From positions 1 through 62,396 of the forward strand of contig DVFT01000222.1 of the NCBI GenBank assembly GCA_018713105.1: DNA of 62,396 nucleotides, read 5' to 3'. This stretch comes from Candidatus Limivivens merdigallinarum. GTDB taxonomy: Bacteria; Bacillota; Clostridia; Lachnospirales; Lachnospiraceae. Within the stretch, counting starts at the first letter, position 1. Every line of letters begins with the position of its first letter. Of this stretch, positions 46,324 to 54,591 are shown in pieces. A model generated the notes under the pieces. That model saw only the letters and a program-made list of their open reading frames with translations, made no database searches and had not been told where the DNA came from. Made by a program: the position numbers and the translations under genes.

Positions 46324-47859
46324 ATGAGATACTTATTAAGGGATTATGTAGAAAAACTGATAGAGGAAGATTTGGTAAGGGCATATGATTTGAACGGAAT
46401 GGGGGATACGTCCATCGGGCTTGTGACCTATGATTCCAGGAAGACCGGGAAAAACGGGATCTTTATCTGCAAGGGCAATGCATTCCGCGCAGAATATCTG
46501 AGGGAAGCGCTGAATGGCGGATGTATCTGTTACATCGCGGAGAAACAGTACGAGACGGAGAAAGCGTCCGCATGGATCGAGGTGACGGACATCCGGAGAG
46601 CTATGCCGGTACTGGCAGAGATGTTTTACAATACTTCCGAACACCAGGTACGTCTTACGGCCATTACAGGAACAAAGGGAAAGACCACGACGGCGTATTA
46701 TCTGAAAGCGATCCTGGATGCTTGGGAACGAAAAAAGGGAGGCAGGGAGACCGGATTTTCCACCTCTATTGAGACCTATGACGGGAAGGAGAGGAGACCT
46801 TCTCTCCTGACTACACCGGAAGCATTGGAGCTGCATGAACATATTTGGAATGCCGAGGAGCAGGGGCTTTCGTTTTTTACCATGGAGGTCTCCAGCCAGG
46901 CGCTGAAGTACCACAGGGTGAGACGGCTGGACTACGAGGTAGGAGTGTTCCTGAATATTTCCGAGGATCACATTTCCCCGGCAGAGCATGAAAGCTTTGA
47001 GGATTATTTCAGTTCCAAGCTCTCCATGTTCCGGCAGGTGAGGACGGCGTGCGTCAATCTGGACAGCGATTATTCCGAACGGATCCGGAAGGCAGCTCGG
47101 CTTGCTGGAAAAGTGATCACCTTCGGGACAAAAGGGAATCCGGATATCTGGGGACACGACGTGACCATACATAAAGATAAGATTTCCTTCCGGGTGTACT
47201 GTGACCGGTTCCATGAGAAGTTCAGCCTCAGGATGCACGGGCTCTTTAACGTGGAAAATGCACTGGCAGCCATAGCGGCGGCATATGCCTATGAGATTCC
47301 GGTGGAGTGCATGCAGGAAGGGCTTGCAGACGTCCAGGTGGAAGGAAGGATGGAAGAATTCGAGAGCCGGAACCGGAAGCTGGTGGCGATCGTGGATTAT
47401 GCCCACAACCGTCTGAGCTTTGAGAAGCTTTTCGATTCCGTGTTTAAGGAATATCCCGATTACCGGATTGTGACCGTGTTCGGCTGCCCTGGGGACAAGG
47501 CGTTTAACCGGAGGAGGGACTTAGGGCTGGTGGCAGGATTGTTTTCCGACCAGGTCTACCTGACTACAGATGATCCGGGTACGGAATCTGTGGCAAAAAT
47601 TGCCGGGGAAATCTCCAGATATGTGGAGATGGTGGGCTGTCCCTGTACCACGATAGAGGACCGTACCCTGGCAATCCGTAAGGCAGTGGAATGTGCAGCA
47701 GGCAAGACCGTGGTGCTGGTACTTGGGAAAGGAAACGAGGGAAGGCAGCGTTTTGGTCAGACGATCTGTGAATGCCCAAAGGATGCGGAGGTCGTCCGGA
47801 AAAGTATCCTTCAATATGATAAGAACTGTATGCGTACAGTAGCTATGGGGAGTTTTTGA
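46324..47859 (+). CDS. MurE-type Mur ligase paralogue
   Basis: A 511-residue Mur ligase, ATP-dependent, adding an amino acid to a UDP-MurNAc-type or similar acceptor. The ATP loop is GTKGKTTTAYY. Other signatures are EVSSQALKYHRV, VFLNISEDHISP, GLFNVENALAA, EGRMEEF and VDYAHN. The residue-3 specificity motif is DDPG rather than DNPR of meso-DAP enzymes; GTKGKTT and DDP resemble the streptococcal L-Lys-type MurE. The start at 46324 follows AAAGGA. It stands alone, away from a dcw cluster, so it may be a second MurE or act on another cell-wall or peptide substrate. Confidence 0.85.
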   Translation: MRYLLRDYVEKLIEEDLVRAYDLNGMGDTSIGLVTYDSRKTGKNGIFICKGNAFRAEYLREALNGGCICYIAEKQYETEKASAWIEVTDIRRAMPVLAEMFYNTSEHQVRLTAITGTKGKTTTAYYLKAILDAWERKKGGRETGFSTSIETYDGKERRPSLLTTPEALELHEHIWNAEEQGLSFFTMEVSSQALKYHRVRRLDYEVGVFLNISEDHISPAEHESFEDYFSSKLSMFRQVRTACVNLDSDYSERIRKAARLAGKVITFGTKGNPDIWGHDVTIHKDKISFRVYCDRFHEKFSLRMHGLFNVENALAAIAAAYAYEIPVECMQEGLADVQVEGRMEEFESRNRKLVAIVDYAHNRLSFEKLFDSVFKEYPDYRIVTVFGCPGDKAFNRRRDLGLVAGLFSDQVYLTTDDPGTESVAKIAGEISRYVEMVGCPCTTIEDRTLAIRKAVECAAGKTVVLVLGKGNEGRQRFGQTICECPKDAEVVRKSILQYDKNCMRTVAMGSF

Positions 47860-47862
47860 AAA

Positions 47863-47887
47863 AGCGGACGTCCAGACAGCGTCCGCT
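47863..47887 (+). terminator. Hairpin after MurE paralogue
   Basis: Perfect 8-base arms AGCGGACG (47863-47870) and CGTCCGCT (47880-47887) with a 9-base loop lie 3 bases after the stop. No T tract follows, so termination is uncertain. Confidence 0.4.
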
Positions 47888-48061
47888 GCGGCATTCTTTC
47901 GGAGATCATGGCAAGGAACCGGGAAAGCGCGGAAGGAAATCGGTCAGGACCCTTGAGAAAAGCAGATAGGCATGGTACACTGATAGCGTATCTAAAGGGG
48001 CTGCAAAAGGATTTCTAAAGGGTGCTTTGGCGGCCATGAAGAAAGAGAAGGTGAACGGCAG

Positions 48062-48655
48062 ATGAAAAAGATCATTCTGGCTTCCGCTTCCCCCAGAAGG
48101 CGGGAGCTTTTAAAGCAGGCTGGATTTTCCTTTGAAGTGATGGAAAGCGATGCGGAAGAAGTGACGGATAAAACCGCTCCTGACGAGGTGGTAAAGGAGC
48201 TGTCTTCGATTAAGGCGAAGAGTGTGCTGGGTCTTGTCCAAGGAGATGCCCTGGTGATCGGTGCGGATACGATCGTGGCTCTTGACGGGAGGATCCTTGG
48301 AAAGCCTAAGGACAGGGCAGATGCGGCAAAGATGCTCTCCGGCTTAAGCGGCAGAACCCATCAGGTCTACACAGGGGTCAGCCTGTTTTTCAGAACCGGG
48401 GAAACGGTGGAGAGCAAGAGTTTCTGTGAGGAGACGGATGTGGCCATGTATCCCATAGAGCCTGCGGAGATCGAGTGGTATCTGAACTCCGGAGAGCCCT
48501 TTGACAAAGCGGGAGCTTACGGGATCCAGGGGAAAGCCGCTGTTTTTGTAAAAAGTATCAGAGGAGACTACAACAATGTGGTGGGTCTGCCTCTGGCGAG
48601 AGTCTATCAGGAAATCAAGGCGTGGATCAAAGACGAAGGAGAATCGATGAGGTGA
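48062..48655 (+). CDS. maf: Maf family nucleotide pyrophosphatase
   Basis: A 197-residue Maf protein that hydrolyses non-canonical or canonical nucleoside triphosphates to monophosphates, linked to division arrest. The N-terminal ILASASPRRRELL is the signature. GADTIVALDGRILGKP contains the conserved Asp, and the KAGAYGIQG segment is typical of the family. The stop overlaps the GTG start of the next gene (GTGA), so it is coupled with the two-component system. Confidence 0.94.
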   Translation: MKKIILASASPRRRELLKQAGFSFEVMESDAEEVTDKTAPDEVVKELSSIKAKSVLGLVQGDALVIGADTIVALDGRILGKPKDRADAAKMLSGLSGRTHQVYTGVSLFFRTGETVESKSFCEETDVAMYPIEPAEIEWYLNSGEPFDKAGAYGIQGKAAVFVKSIRGDYNNVVGLPLARVYQEIKAWIKDEGESMR

Positions 48656-49311
48656 AGAACCGAATATTGGTAGTGGAGGATGATACAGCCATCTCGGAAC
48701 TGATCTGTATGAATCTGACGGTGGCAGGTTATGAAGTGAAGGCTGTCTTTGACGGGGATGAGGCGGAGAAAGCGGTCAGAACACAAGGAGATTTTGACCT
48801 GGCGCTTCTGGATATCATGCTGCCGGGAAAAGATGGCTTTGAGTTGATGGAGCTGATGCAGAAAAAGAAAATACCGGTCATCTACCTCACGGCAAAGGGG
48901 GATGTGGGCTCCAAGATCAGGGGCTTAAGGTCCGGCGCGGAGGATTATATCGTAAAGCCCTTCGAGGTGCTGGAGCTTCTGGTGCGTGTGGAGAAGGTGC
49001 TGGAGCGTACCGGCAGACAGATCAGCAGGATCAATGTAGCGGATGTGGAGATCAACCTGACGGAGCATGTGGTTCTGAAAAATGGCGAAGAGATTAGCTT
49101 AAAGCCGCTGGAATACGATCTCTTGGTGCTCCTGGCAAAAAATAAAAACGTAGCGTTTTCCAGGGAGCAGCTTCTAAGCGACGTGTGGGGCAGCGATTAT
49201 CTGGGAGAGACCAGAACCGTAGACGTCCATATCGGACAGCTCCGGAAGAAACTCGGATTTTCCGAGGTGATCAAGACCATTCCTAAGATCGGATACCGTC
49301 TGGAGGATTAG
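48652..49311 (+). CDS. OmpR-family response regulator
   Basis: A 219-residue regulator. The receiver has D10/D11, phospho-accepting D54 in LALLDIMLPG, and the Lys in IVKPFE. The C-terminal winged helix has SLKPLEYDLLVLLAKN and RTVDVHIGQLRKKL. The start is GTG 48652, overlapping the maf stop, with AAGGAG upstream. It pairs with the kinase 3 bases downstream. Confidence 0.92.
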   Translation: MKNRILVVEDDTAISELICMNLTVAGYEVKAVFDGDEAEKAVRTQGDFDLALLDIMLPGKDGFELMELMQKKKIPVIYLTAKGDVGSKIRGLRSGAEDYIVKPFEVLELLVRVEKVLERTGRQISRINVADVEINLTEHVVLKNGEEISLKPLEYDLLVLLAKNKNVAFSREQLLSDVWGSDYLGETRTVDVHIGQLRKKLGFSEVIKTIPKIGYRLED

Positions 49312-49314
49312 CGG

Positions 49315-50727
49315 ATGAAATTATGGGTGAAAATATCCCTTCTCATGGGCGTGATCCTGTTTCTTGCCATGGGGATTTTCGGCGGGGGGATCATTTACCA
49401 GACCTTGGAGTACAACCGGAATCAGATGGTGGAAAGCAGCCAGGAACAGATGAAGGTCAATGCCGCTGTGCTGGCAAAGGAGATCGGCGACCGTTCCATG
49501 GAGCAGTTCGGCGATACAACACAGAGATCCTATCTCACTTATTTGGTTCAGAAATATGGCGGGCGGGATTATATGCTGTTAAAGGACGGCGAGGTGGTTG
49601 CCAACCAGACCAGCTATCGTCTCCTTCCAGGCCAGGAGGGGCGCTGGCAGACAACGGAAATTGAATATGAAATCCAGAAGACCGGGGGAAGATACATTCT
49701 GGTCATGGGGCAGAGATTAGGAACAGGAAGCCGGGATCATTACAAGCTGGTATTGGTCAAGGAGATCACCTCGCTTTACGAGGAGCTTTTTAAACAGGTG
49801 GGGATCTTTTTGATCCTCTATCTTGTGGTGATTTTTTTTGCTGTGGACATCACGTTTTGGCTGGTGAGGATGGTACTGAAGCCCATGCGGGAGCTGGAGG
49901 AGACGGCCATGGCGATCAGTGAAGGGGATTTGAGCCGCCGGATCCGGATCAGGCGGAACGATGAAGTGGGAAAGGTGAGCGTAGCATTCAACCAAATGGC
50001 TGACCGTGTGGAGTACCAGATGGCGCAGCTTGAGGATGTGTCGGAGCGGAGACTGCAGCTTCTGGGAAGCCTGACGCATGAGCTGAAAACCCCCATGACT
50101 TCCATCATCGGCTACTCGGATACGCTCCTTCATGTGAAGATTTCCAAGGAACAGGAAAAGAAGGCGCTGGAGCATATCAATTCGGAGTGCCGCCGTCTGG
50201 AACGCCTTTCCGGGAAACTGATGTTCTTGATTGGGCTGTATGACGAAAACCGTGTTTTAAAAGAGGTATACCCCGTGGAAAAGCTTCTGAAGGGTGTAGA
50301 GGCAATGGAACGCTATCACATGGCGCAGGCGGGGATCACCCTGGAGATTTCCTGCAAGGCGGATACGCTGTTGATGGATGTAGATCTGATGGAAAGCCTT
50401 TTGATCAATCTTCTGGATAATGCGATCAAGGCATCGGGAAAGGGAGACCGGATTCTTCTCCTGGCAGAGAAAAACCGGATCTGTGTGAAGGATTATGGGA
50501 AAGGGATTCCCAAGAGTGAAATTTCCAAGGTGACAGAAGCCTTCTACATGGTGGACAAATCCAGAAGCAGAAAAAATGGAAGCCTAGGCATGGGGCTTGC
50601 CTTGTGCCAGAAGATCGCGGCGCTCCACGACGCCTATCTGGAGATTACCAGCGAGTTGGGAAAAGGAACCGAGATCACTGTGGTATTCCCGCCGCAGCAG
50701 GAAGGGCAAAAGGAGGAATCGCTATGA
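49315..50727 (+). CDS. Sensor histidine kinase (HAMP-HisKA-HATPase)
   Basis: A 470-residue membrane kinase. Spans at about residues 7-27 and 160-182 bracket an extracellular domain of about 130 residues. HAMP (RMVLKPMRELEETAMAISEGDLSRRI) is followed by HisKA with His255 in SLTHELKTPMTSIIGY, then N box (LINLLDNAIKAS), G1 (DYGKGIP) and G2 (LGMGLAL). It phosphorylates the preceding OmpR-type regulator. The stop overlaps the lipoprotein ATG (ATGA). Confidence 0.92.
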   Translation: MKLWVKISLLMGVILFLAMGIFGGGIIYQTLEYNRNQMVESSQEQMKVNAAVLAKEIGDRSMEQFGDTTQRSYLTYLVQKYGGRDYMLLKDGEVVANQTSYRLLPGQEGRWQTTEIEYEIQKTGGRYILVMGQRLGTGSRDHYKLVLVKEITSLYEELFKQVGIFLILYLVVIFFAVDITFWLVRMVLKPMRELEETAMAISEGDLSRRIRIRRNDEVGKVSVAFNQMADRVEYQMAQLEDVSERRLQLLGSLTHELKTPMTSIIGYSDTLLHVKISKEQEKKALEHINSECRRLERLSGKLMFLIGLYDENRVLKEVYPVEKLLKGVEAMERYHMAQAGITLEISCKADTLLMDVDLMESLLINLLDNAIKASGKGDRILLLAEKNRICVKDYGKGIPKSEISKVTEAFYMVDKSRSRKNGSLGMGLALCQKIAALHDAYLEITSELGKGTEITVVFPPQQEGQKEESL

Positions 50728-52274
50728 AAAGGAAAGGATATATCCTGCTGATGGGGCTATCCGTCATGCTCCTTTTTTCCGGCTGCGGCGGGGACTCCAG
50801 GGTACAGATTGTGGAGCCTAAGGAAGCTGTGAAAGGAAATCCAGGAGAGACGGATACCAGGACGGTGAGGGAGCAGGTCCAGGCGCCAGGAGAGCTGAAG
50901 GTGACATGCCAGTCTCCCTCCGTTACAGTCTCCGTGGATGCCAATGTTACGGTGCCGGATGTGGACGGCATTAAAATCAAGAAGACCACAGCGAGGGAAT
51001 TTACAGAGTTGGAGCTGGAACAGATCCAGGAAGCGTTGTTGGGGGAGAAAAAAGTTTTTATCGATGAATCTATGCTCTGGGACAGCAGCATGACAGAGGC
51101 GTTCTATGAGAATTGGCAGGAAGCGCCGGGGGAGGAGACGGAGAAGACTTCGGAAGAGCAGGAACAGGAGACGTCCGCGATGCCCCAGATGGACGCAGCC
51201 ATCAGTGAGGAGCCATTTTCCTTTGAAAAGCTGTCACAGGCTGCAGCTGCTTTCCTGGAAGACAAAGAAGAAGAAAAGCTTATGGAAATGGGAATGTGGA
51301 TTGCAAAAGGGGGCGCAGCCTATGGGGGAGAATCCAGGAACCGCCTTGCCCTGACAAAGCTTTCCAACTGGAATTCCTTCTATGAAGAACTGTCCATGGG
51401 AGAGGCAGGAGGGCTCTCGGCAATCAAATCTCTCAGTGTTTCCCAGCTGGTGGAGGCGTTCCGCAAACAATATCCGGAAGAATGGATCAGCGCCGTGGTG
51501 ATAGGAAAGGAAGATTTCTACACGGTGGAGCTGTCAGAAATCGGGACAGACAGTATGTACGGTGCCAGGTCGGTCAACTGGTACCGCTCCTGGGGTGTGG
51601 AGTACCCTGGAGAAGGCGATGACAACAACAGCGGCGTGTTCAGCGACCAGCAGCAGGAACTGATGGAAGAGAGTGACCGCCTGATCGGGAAGATAGGCTG
51701 GGACAATATAGACCGTGCATACAGCCGGGTATGCCCTGTCTATGTTTATAATGTCTATGACGGAGAGGAGGAAATCCGGCTGGACGGTGTGAGAAGCCGG
51801 TATACAAGGGTTGTCGACAAGATTCCGGTCACAGCAACCGACCAGACGGGAACCAGCCTTTACAGGGAGAATACCGAGGTTTACTGGCCTTACGAAAGCA
51901 TTACCCTGACCTTTGATGAAGGCGGGTTAGTCTCTTTTCAGTGGGAGAACCCCCAGATCATTTCGGATTGGAAAGAGGAAGATGTATTCCTTTTGCCCTT
52001 CGGGGAGATCCAGGAGATTTTTGAAGAGATGATCATGACGAACCTGGAGCCGAAAGGGATCAGCGGAGAAATCAAGGTGGATGAAATTTGTCTAGGCTAT
52101 ATGCGGGTGGACAGTGATGAGACGGAAGAGGGTTTTGGGCTTCTGATACCGGTCTGGGATTTTATCGGGACAGTGCCGGAAAATCAGGCAGCCATGCTGG
52201 GCGTGGAGGCGCAAAGCCGCGTCAGCTACCTGACCATCAACGCAATGGATGGGACAATTATTACACGGGCATAG
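50724..52274 (+). CDS. Lipoprotein, DUF6034-like, in two-component operon
   Basis: A 516-residue lipoprotein: signal KRKGYILLMGLSVMLL then lipobox LFSGC. An acidic stretch near residues 130-155 (Glu-rich) may be a linker. The rest is a soluble extracytoplasmic domain ending in VWDFIGT and YLTINAMDGTIITR. Segments such as LPFGEIQEIFEEMI and VDEICLGYMRVDSD recall DUF6034, from memory. It overlaps the kinase stop by 4 bases, so it may be an accessory or sensor for that kinase. Confidence 0.7.
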   Translation: MKRKGYILLMGLSVMLLFSGCGGDSRVQIVEPKEAVKGNPGETDTRTVREQVQAPGELKVTCQSPSVTVSVDANVTVPDVDGIKIKKTTAREFTELELEQIQEALLGEKKVFIDESMLWDSSMTEAFYENWQEAPGEETEKTSEEQEQETSAMPQMDAAISEEPFSFEKLSQAAAAFLEDKEEEKLMEMGMWIAKGGAAYGGESRNRLALTKLSNWNSFYEELSMGEAGGLSAIKSLSVSQLVEAFRKQYPEEWISAVVIGKEDFYTVELSEIGTDSMYGARSVNWYRSWGVEYPGEGDDNNSGVFSDQQQELMEESDRLIGKIGWDNIDRAYSRVCPVYVYNVYDGEEEIRLDGVRSRYTRVVDKIPVTATDQTGTSLYRENTEVYWPYESITLTFDEGGLVSFQWENPQIISDWKEEDVFLLPFGEIQEIFEEMIMTNLEPKGISGEIKVDEICLGYMRVDSDETEEGFGLLIPVWDFIGTVPENQAAMLGVEAQSRVSYLTINAMDGTIITRA

Positions 52275-52345
52275 GCTTGCTTTTTAGGGGATTTTGTACT
52301 AAGATAAAAAGCCAGGAAAGAATGAGAGAAAGGAACGTACCTGTC

Positions 52346-52849
52346 ATGAGCAATATCATTTTGATCGGAATGCCCGGCTGCGGGAAAAGTACGGTTGGGG
52401 TAGTGTTGGCAAAGGCGTTGGGATACCGGTTTGTGGACTCTGACCTCCTGATCCAGGAACAGGAAGGAAAGCTTCTCCACGAGATCATTACGGAGAAAGG
52501 GATCGACGGCTTCATTCAGGTGGAAAATCAGGTGAACAGCCAGATCAAAGCGAAAAACAGCGTGATTGCCACCGGGGGCAGCGTGGTGTACGGCAGAGAG
52601 GCAATGGAACATCTTCGGAGTATCGGCACCGTGGTTTATCTGAAGCTTTCCTATCCGTCCCTTGCCAGGCGCCTGGGAGATCTGAAGGACAGAGGAGTGG
52701 TGCTGAAGAAGGGGCAGAACCTTGAGAGCCTGTACCGGGAAAGGGTTCCCCTGTACGAGAAATACGCCCATGTGACATTGGAGGAAGCGGATCTGGACAT
52801 CCGGGAGACTGTGGGAAAGCTGATTGGGCTTCTGAAAACCAGACAATAA
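52346..52849 (+). CDS. Shikimate-kinase-like P-loop kinase
   Basis: A 167-residue P-loop kinase. Walker A is GMPGCGKST and the DSD motif (FVDSD) follows. Compared with E. coli AroK, the shikimate-binding Arg of GFRxxE is replaced (GFIQVE), the GGG loop reads GGSV, and the lid RPLL reads RGVV. The RVPLYEKYA segment with its Arg is kept. These changes recur in clostridial homologues I recall, so the acceptor may not be shikimate. Start at 52346 gives the usual N-terminus; ATG 52322 is in frame and has an AGGAAAG site. No other aromatic-pathway gene is nearby. Confidence 0.78.
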   Translation: MSNIILIGMPGCGKSTVGVVLAKALGYRFVDSDLLIQEQEGKLLHEIITEKGIDGFIQVENQVNSQIKAKNSVIATGGSVVYGREAMEHLRSIGTVVYLKLSYPSLARRLGDLKDRGVVLKKGQNLESLYRERVPLYEKYAHVTLEEADLDIRETVGKLIGLLKTRQ

Positions 52850-52955
52850 ATCCAAAAGACCTCAAAAATAATTAGAGATAGTGCACAAAAACGTCCTGCT
52901 TTTTTGGAAATACCGCAAGACTATGAAGTGATAATTACCAAATTCTTAATTTTTA

Positions 52956-52983
52956 TTTACAAAAAATGAGATTGTGATATAAT
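52956..52983 (+). promoter_or_regulatory. Promoter of murA
   Basis: TTTACA (52956-52961) and TATAAT (52978-52983) are spaced by 16 bases with TGA just before the -10 (extended -10). A leader of about 180 bases follows to the murA start; I see no clear hairpin or regulatory element in it. This is all I see in the 321-base gap. Confidence 0.75.
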
Positions 52984-53170
52984 AAAGGTTAGCATGTATT
53001 GGATTAGGGATTGTTTTCCAGCCCGTTCATGCATAGCATACCAGGATTTGGACGAGTCTTAACTGTCCCAATCTTACATAAGCGAATGACAAAAGGGGAT
53101 TATAAAAATAGATTCCGGCAGTTTTGGAACAGTTAAATTTGGAGTATAAGAAAATTTTTGAGGTGTCTTT

Positions 53171-54463
53171 ATGGAACAGTATGTAATCAAAGGTGGCAAT
53201 CCGCTGGTAGGCGAGGTGGAGATCGGCGGCGCGAAGAACGCTGCCCTGGGAATTCTCTCCGCAGCCATCATGACCGACGAGACAATCGTGATTGAGAATC
53301 TGCCGGATGTGCAGGATATCAATGTGATGCTGGAGGCTATCAGTGGAATCGGCGCGAGAGTGGAGCGGATTGACCGGCACAAGGTATCGATCAACGGTTC
53401 TATGATCAACGATTTCAGTGTTGACTATGAGTACATTAAGAAGATACGGGCATCCTACTATCTGTTGGGAGCTATGTTAGGAAAATACAAGAGAGCGGAG
53501 GTTCCGCTTCCGGGAGGCTGCAACATCGGAAGCCGCCCCATTGACCTCCATCTGAAAGGGTTCAAGGCGCTGGGTGCGCAGGTAAGCATCCGCCATGGAT
53601 CCATCATCGCAAAAGCGGATAGGCTGCACGGCAGCCATATCTTCCTGGATACCGTGTCCGTGGGAGCTACCATCAATATCATGATGGCAGCCGCTATGGC
53701 AGAAGGATATACGATCATTGAGAATGCTGCCAGGGAGCCCCATGTGGTAGATGTGGCAAACTTCCTGAACAGCATGGGTGCGAACATCAAGGGGGCAGGT
53801 ACGGACGTGATCCGTATCCGCGGGGTGGAGAAGCTTCACAGGACGGAGTACTCTATCATCCCCGACCAGATCGAGGCGGGAACCTTTATGTTTGCAGCTG
53901 CAGCCACCAAGGGAGACGTGATGGTGAAAAACGTCATCCCGAAGCATCTGGAGGCTACGACGGCCAAACTGATCGAGATTGGCTGTGAGGTAGAAGAATT
54001 TGACGACGCTGTGCGCGTGGTGGCGTCCAGACGTCTGCACAATACCAATGTCAAGACGCTCCCGTATCCCGGCTATCCGACGGATATGCAGCCGCAGATC
54101 GGCGTGACGCTGGCGCTGGCGTCCGGGACAAGCATTGTGACGGAGAGCATTTTTGAAAACCGTTTCAAATATATCGATGAGCTGACACGCATGGGAGCCG
54201 AAGTGAAGGTGGAAGGCAACAGCGCGATCATCACCGGTGTTGAGAAGCTTACAGGCGCGAGAGTCAGTGCTCCGGATTTGAGAGCCGGTGCGGCTCTTGT
54301 CATTGCAGGGCTGGCGGCGGAAGGTATCACCATTGTGGATGATATCATCTATATCCAGCGCGGCTATGAGAGCTTCGAGGAAAAGCTGAGAAGCCTGGGT
54401 GCGGAGATTGAGAGGGTATCCTCTGAGAAGGAGATCCAGAAATTCCGTCTGAGGGTCGGCTGA
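53171..54463 (+). CDS. murA: UDP-N-acetylglucosamine 1-carboxyvinyltransferase MurA
   Basis: A 430-residue enolpyruvyl transferase, first committed step of peptidoglycan synthesis. The N-terminal KGGNPLVGEVEIGGAKNAAL is typical. The catalytic cysteine is C117 in LPGGCNIGSRPIDLHL, so the enzyme should be fosfomycin-sensitive in principle. The PDQIEAGTFM segment and C-terminal DLRAGAALVIAGLAAEG are present. Starts with TTG AGG-type spacing (GAGGTG site). A terminator follows. Confidence 0.95.
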   Translation: MEQYVIKGGNPLVGEVEIGGAKNAALGILSAAIMTDETIVIENLPDVQDINVMLEAISGIGARVERIDRHKVSINGSMINDFSVDYEYIKKIRASYYLLGAMLGKYKRAEVPLPGGCNIGSRPIDLHLKGFKALGAQVSIRHGSIIAKADRLHGSHIFLDTVSVGATINIMMAAAMAEGYTIIENAAREPHVVDVANFLNSMGANIKGAGTDVIRIRGVEKLHRTEYSIIPDQIEAGTFMFAAAATKGDVMVKNVIPKHLEATTAKLIEIGCEVEEFDDAVRVVASRRLHNTNVKTLPYPGYPTDMQPQIGVTLALASGTSIVTESIFENRFKYIDELTRMGAEVKVEGNSAIITGVEKLTGARVSAPDLRAGAALVIAGLAAEGITIVDDIIYIQRGYESFEEKLRSLGAEIERVSSEKEIQKFRLRVG

Positions 54464-54501
54464 ATCCGCAGATGCCGTTGAAAATGAAATACTGACAGAA
54501 G

Positions 54502-54528
54502 AGGCTTTGGGCTACCAGAGCCTTTTTT
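54502..54528 (+). terminator. Intrinsic terminator after murA
   Basis: Arms AGGCTTTGG (54502-54510) and CCAGAGCCT (54515-54523) pair with one G-T wobble around a GCTA loop and are followed by six T. Confidence 0.8.
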
Positions 54529-54591
54529 AAAGTTTTAGACTAGATAAAAGATGAATGACAGAAAGAAAGGAAATCCAAGGAGGATAAGCAC

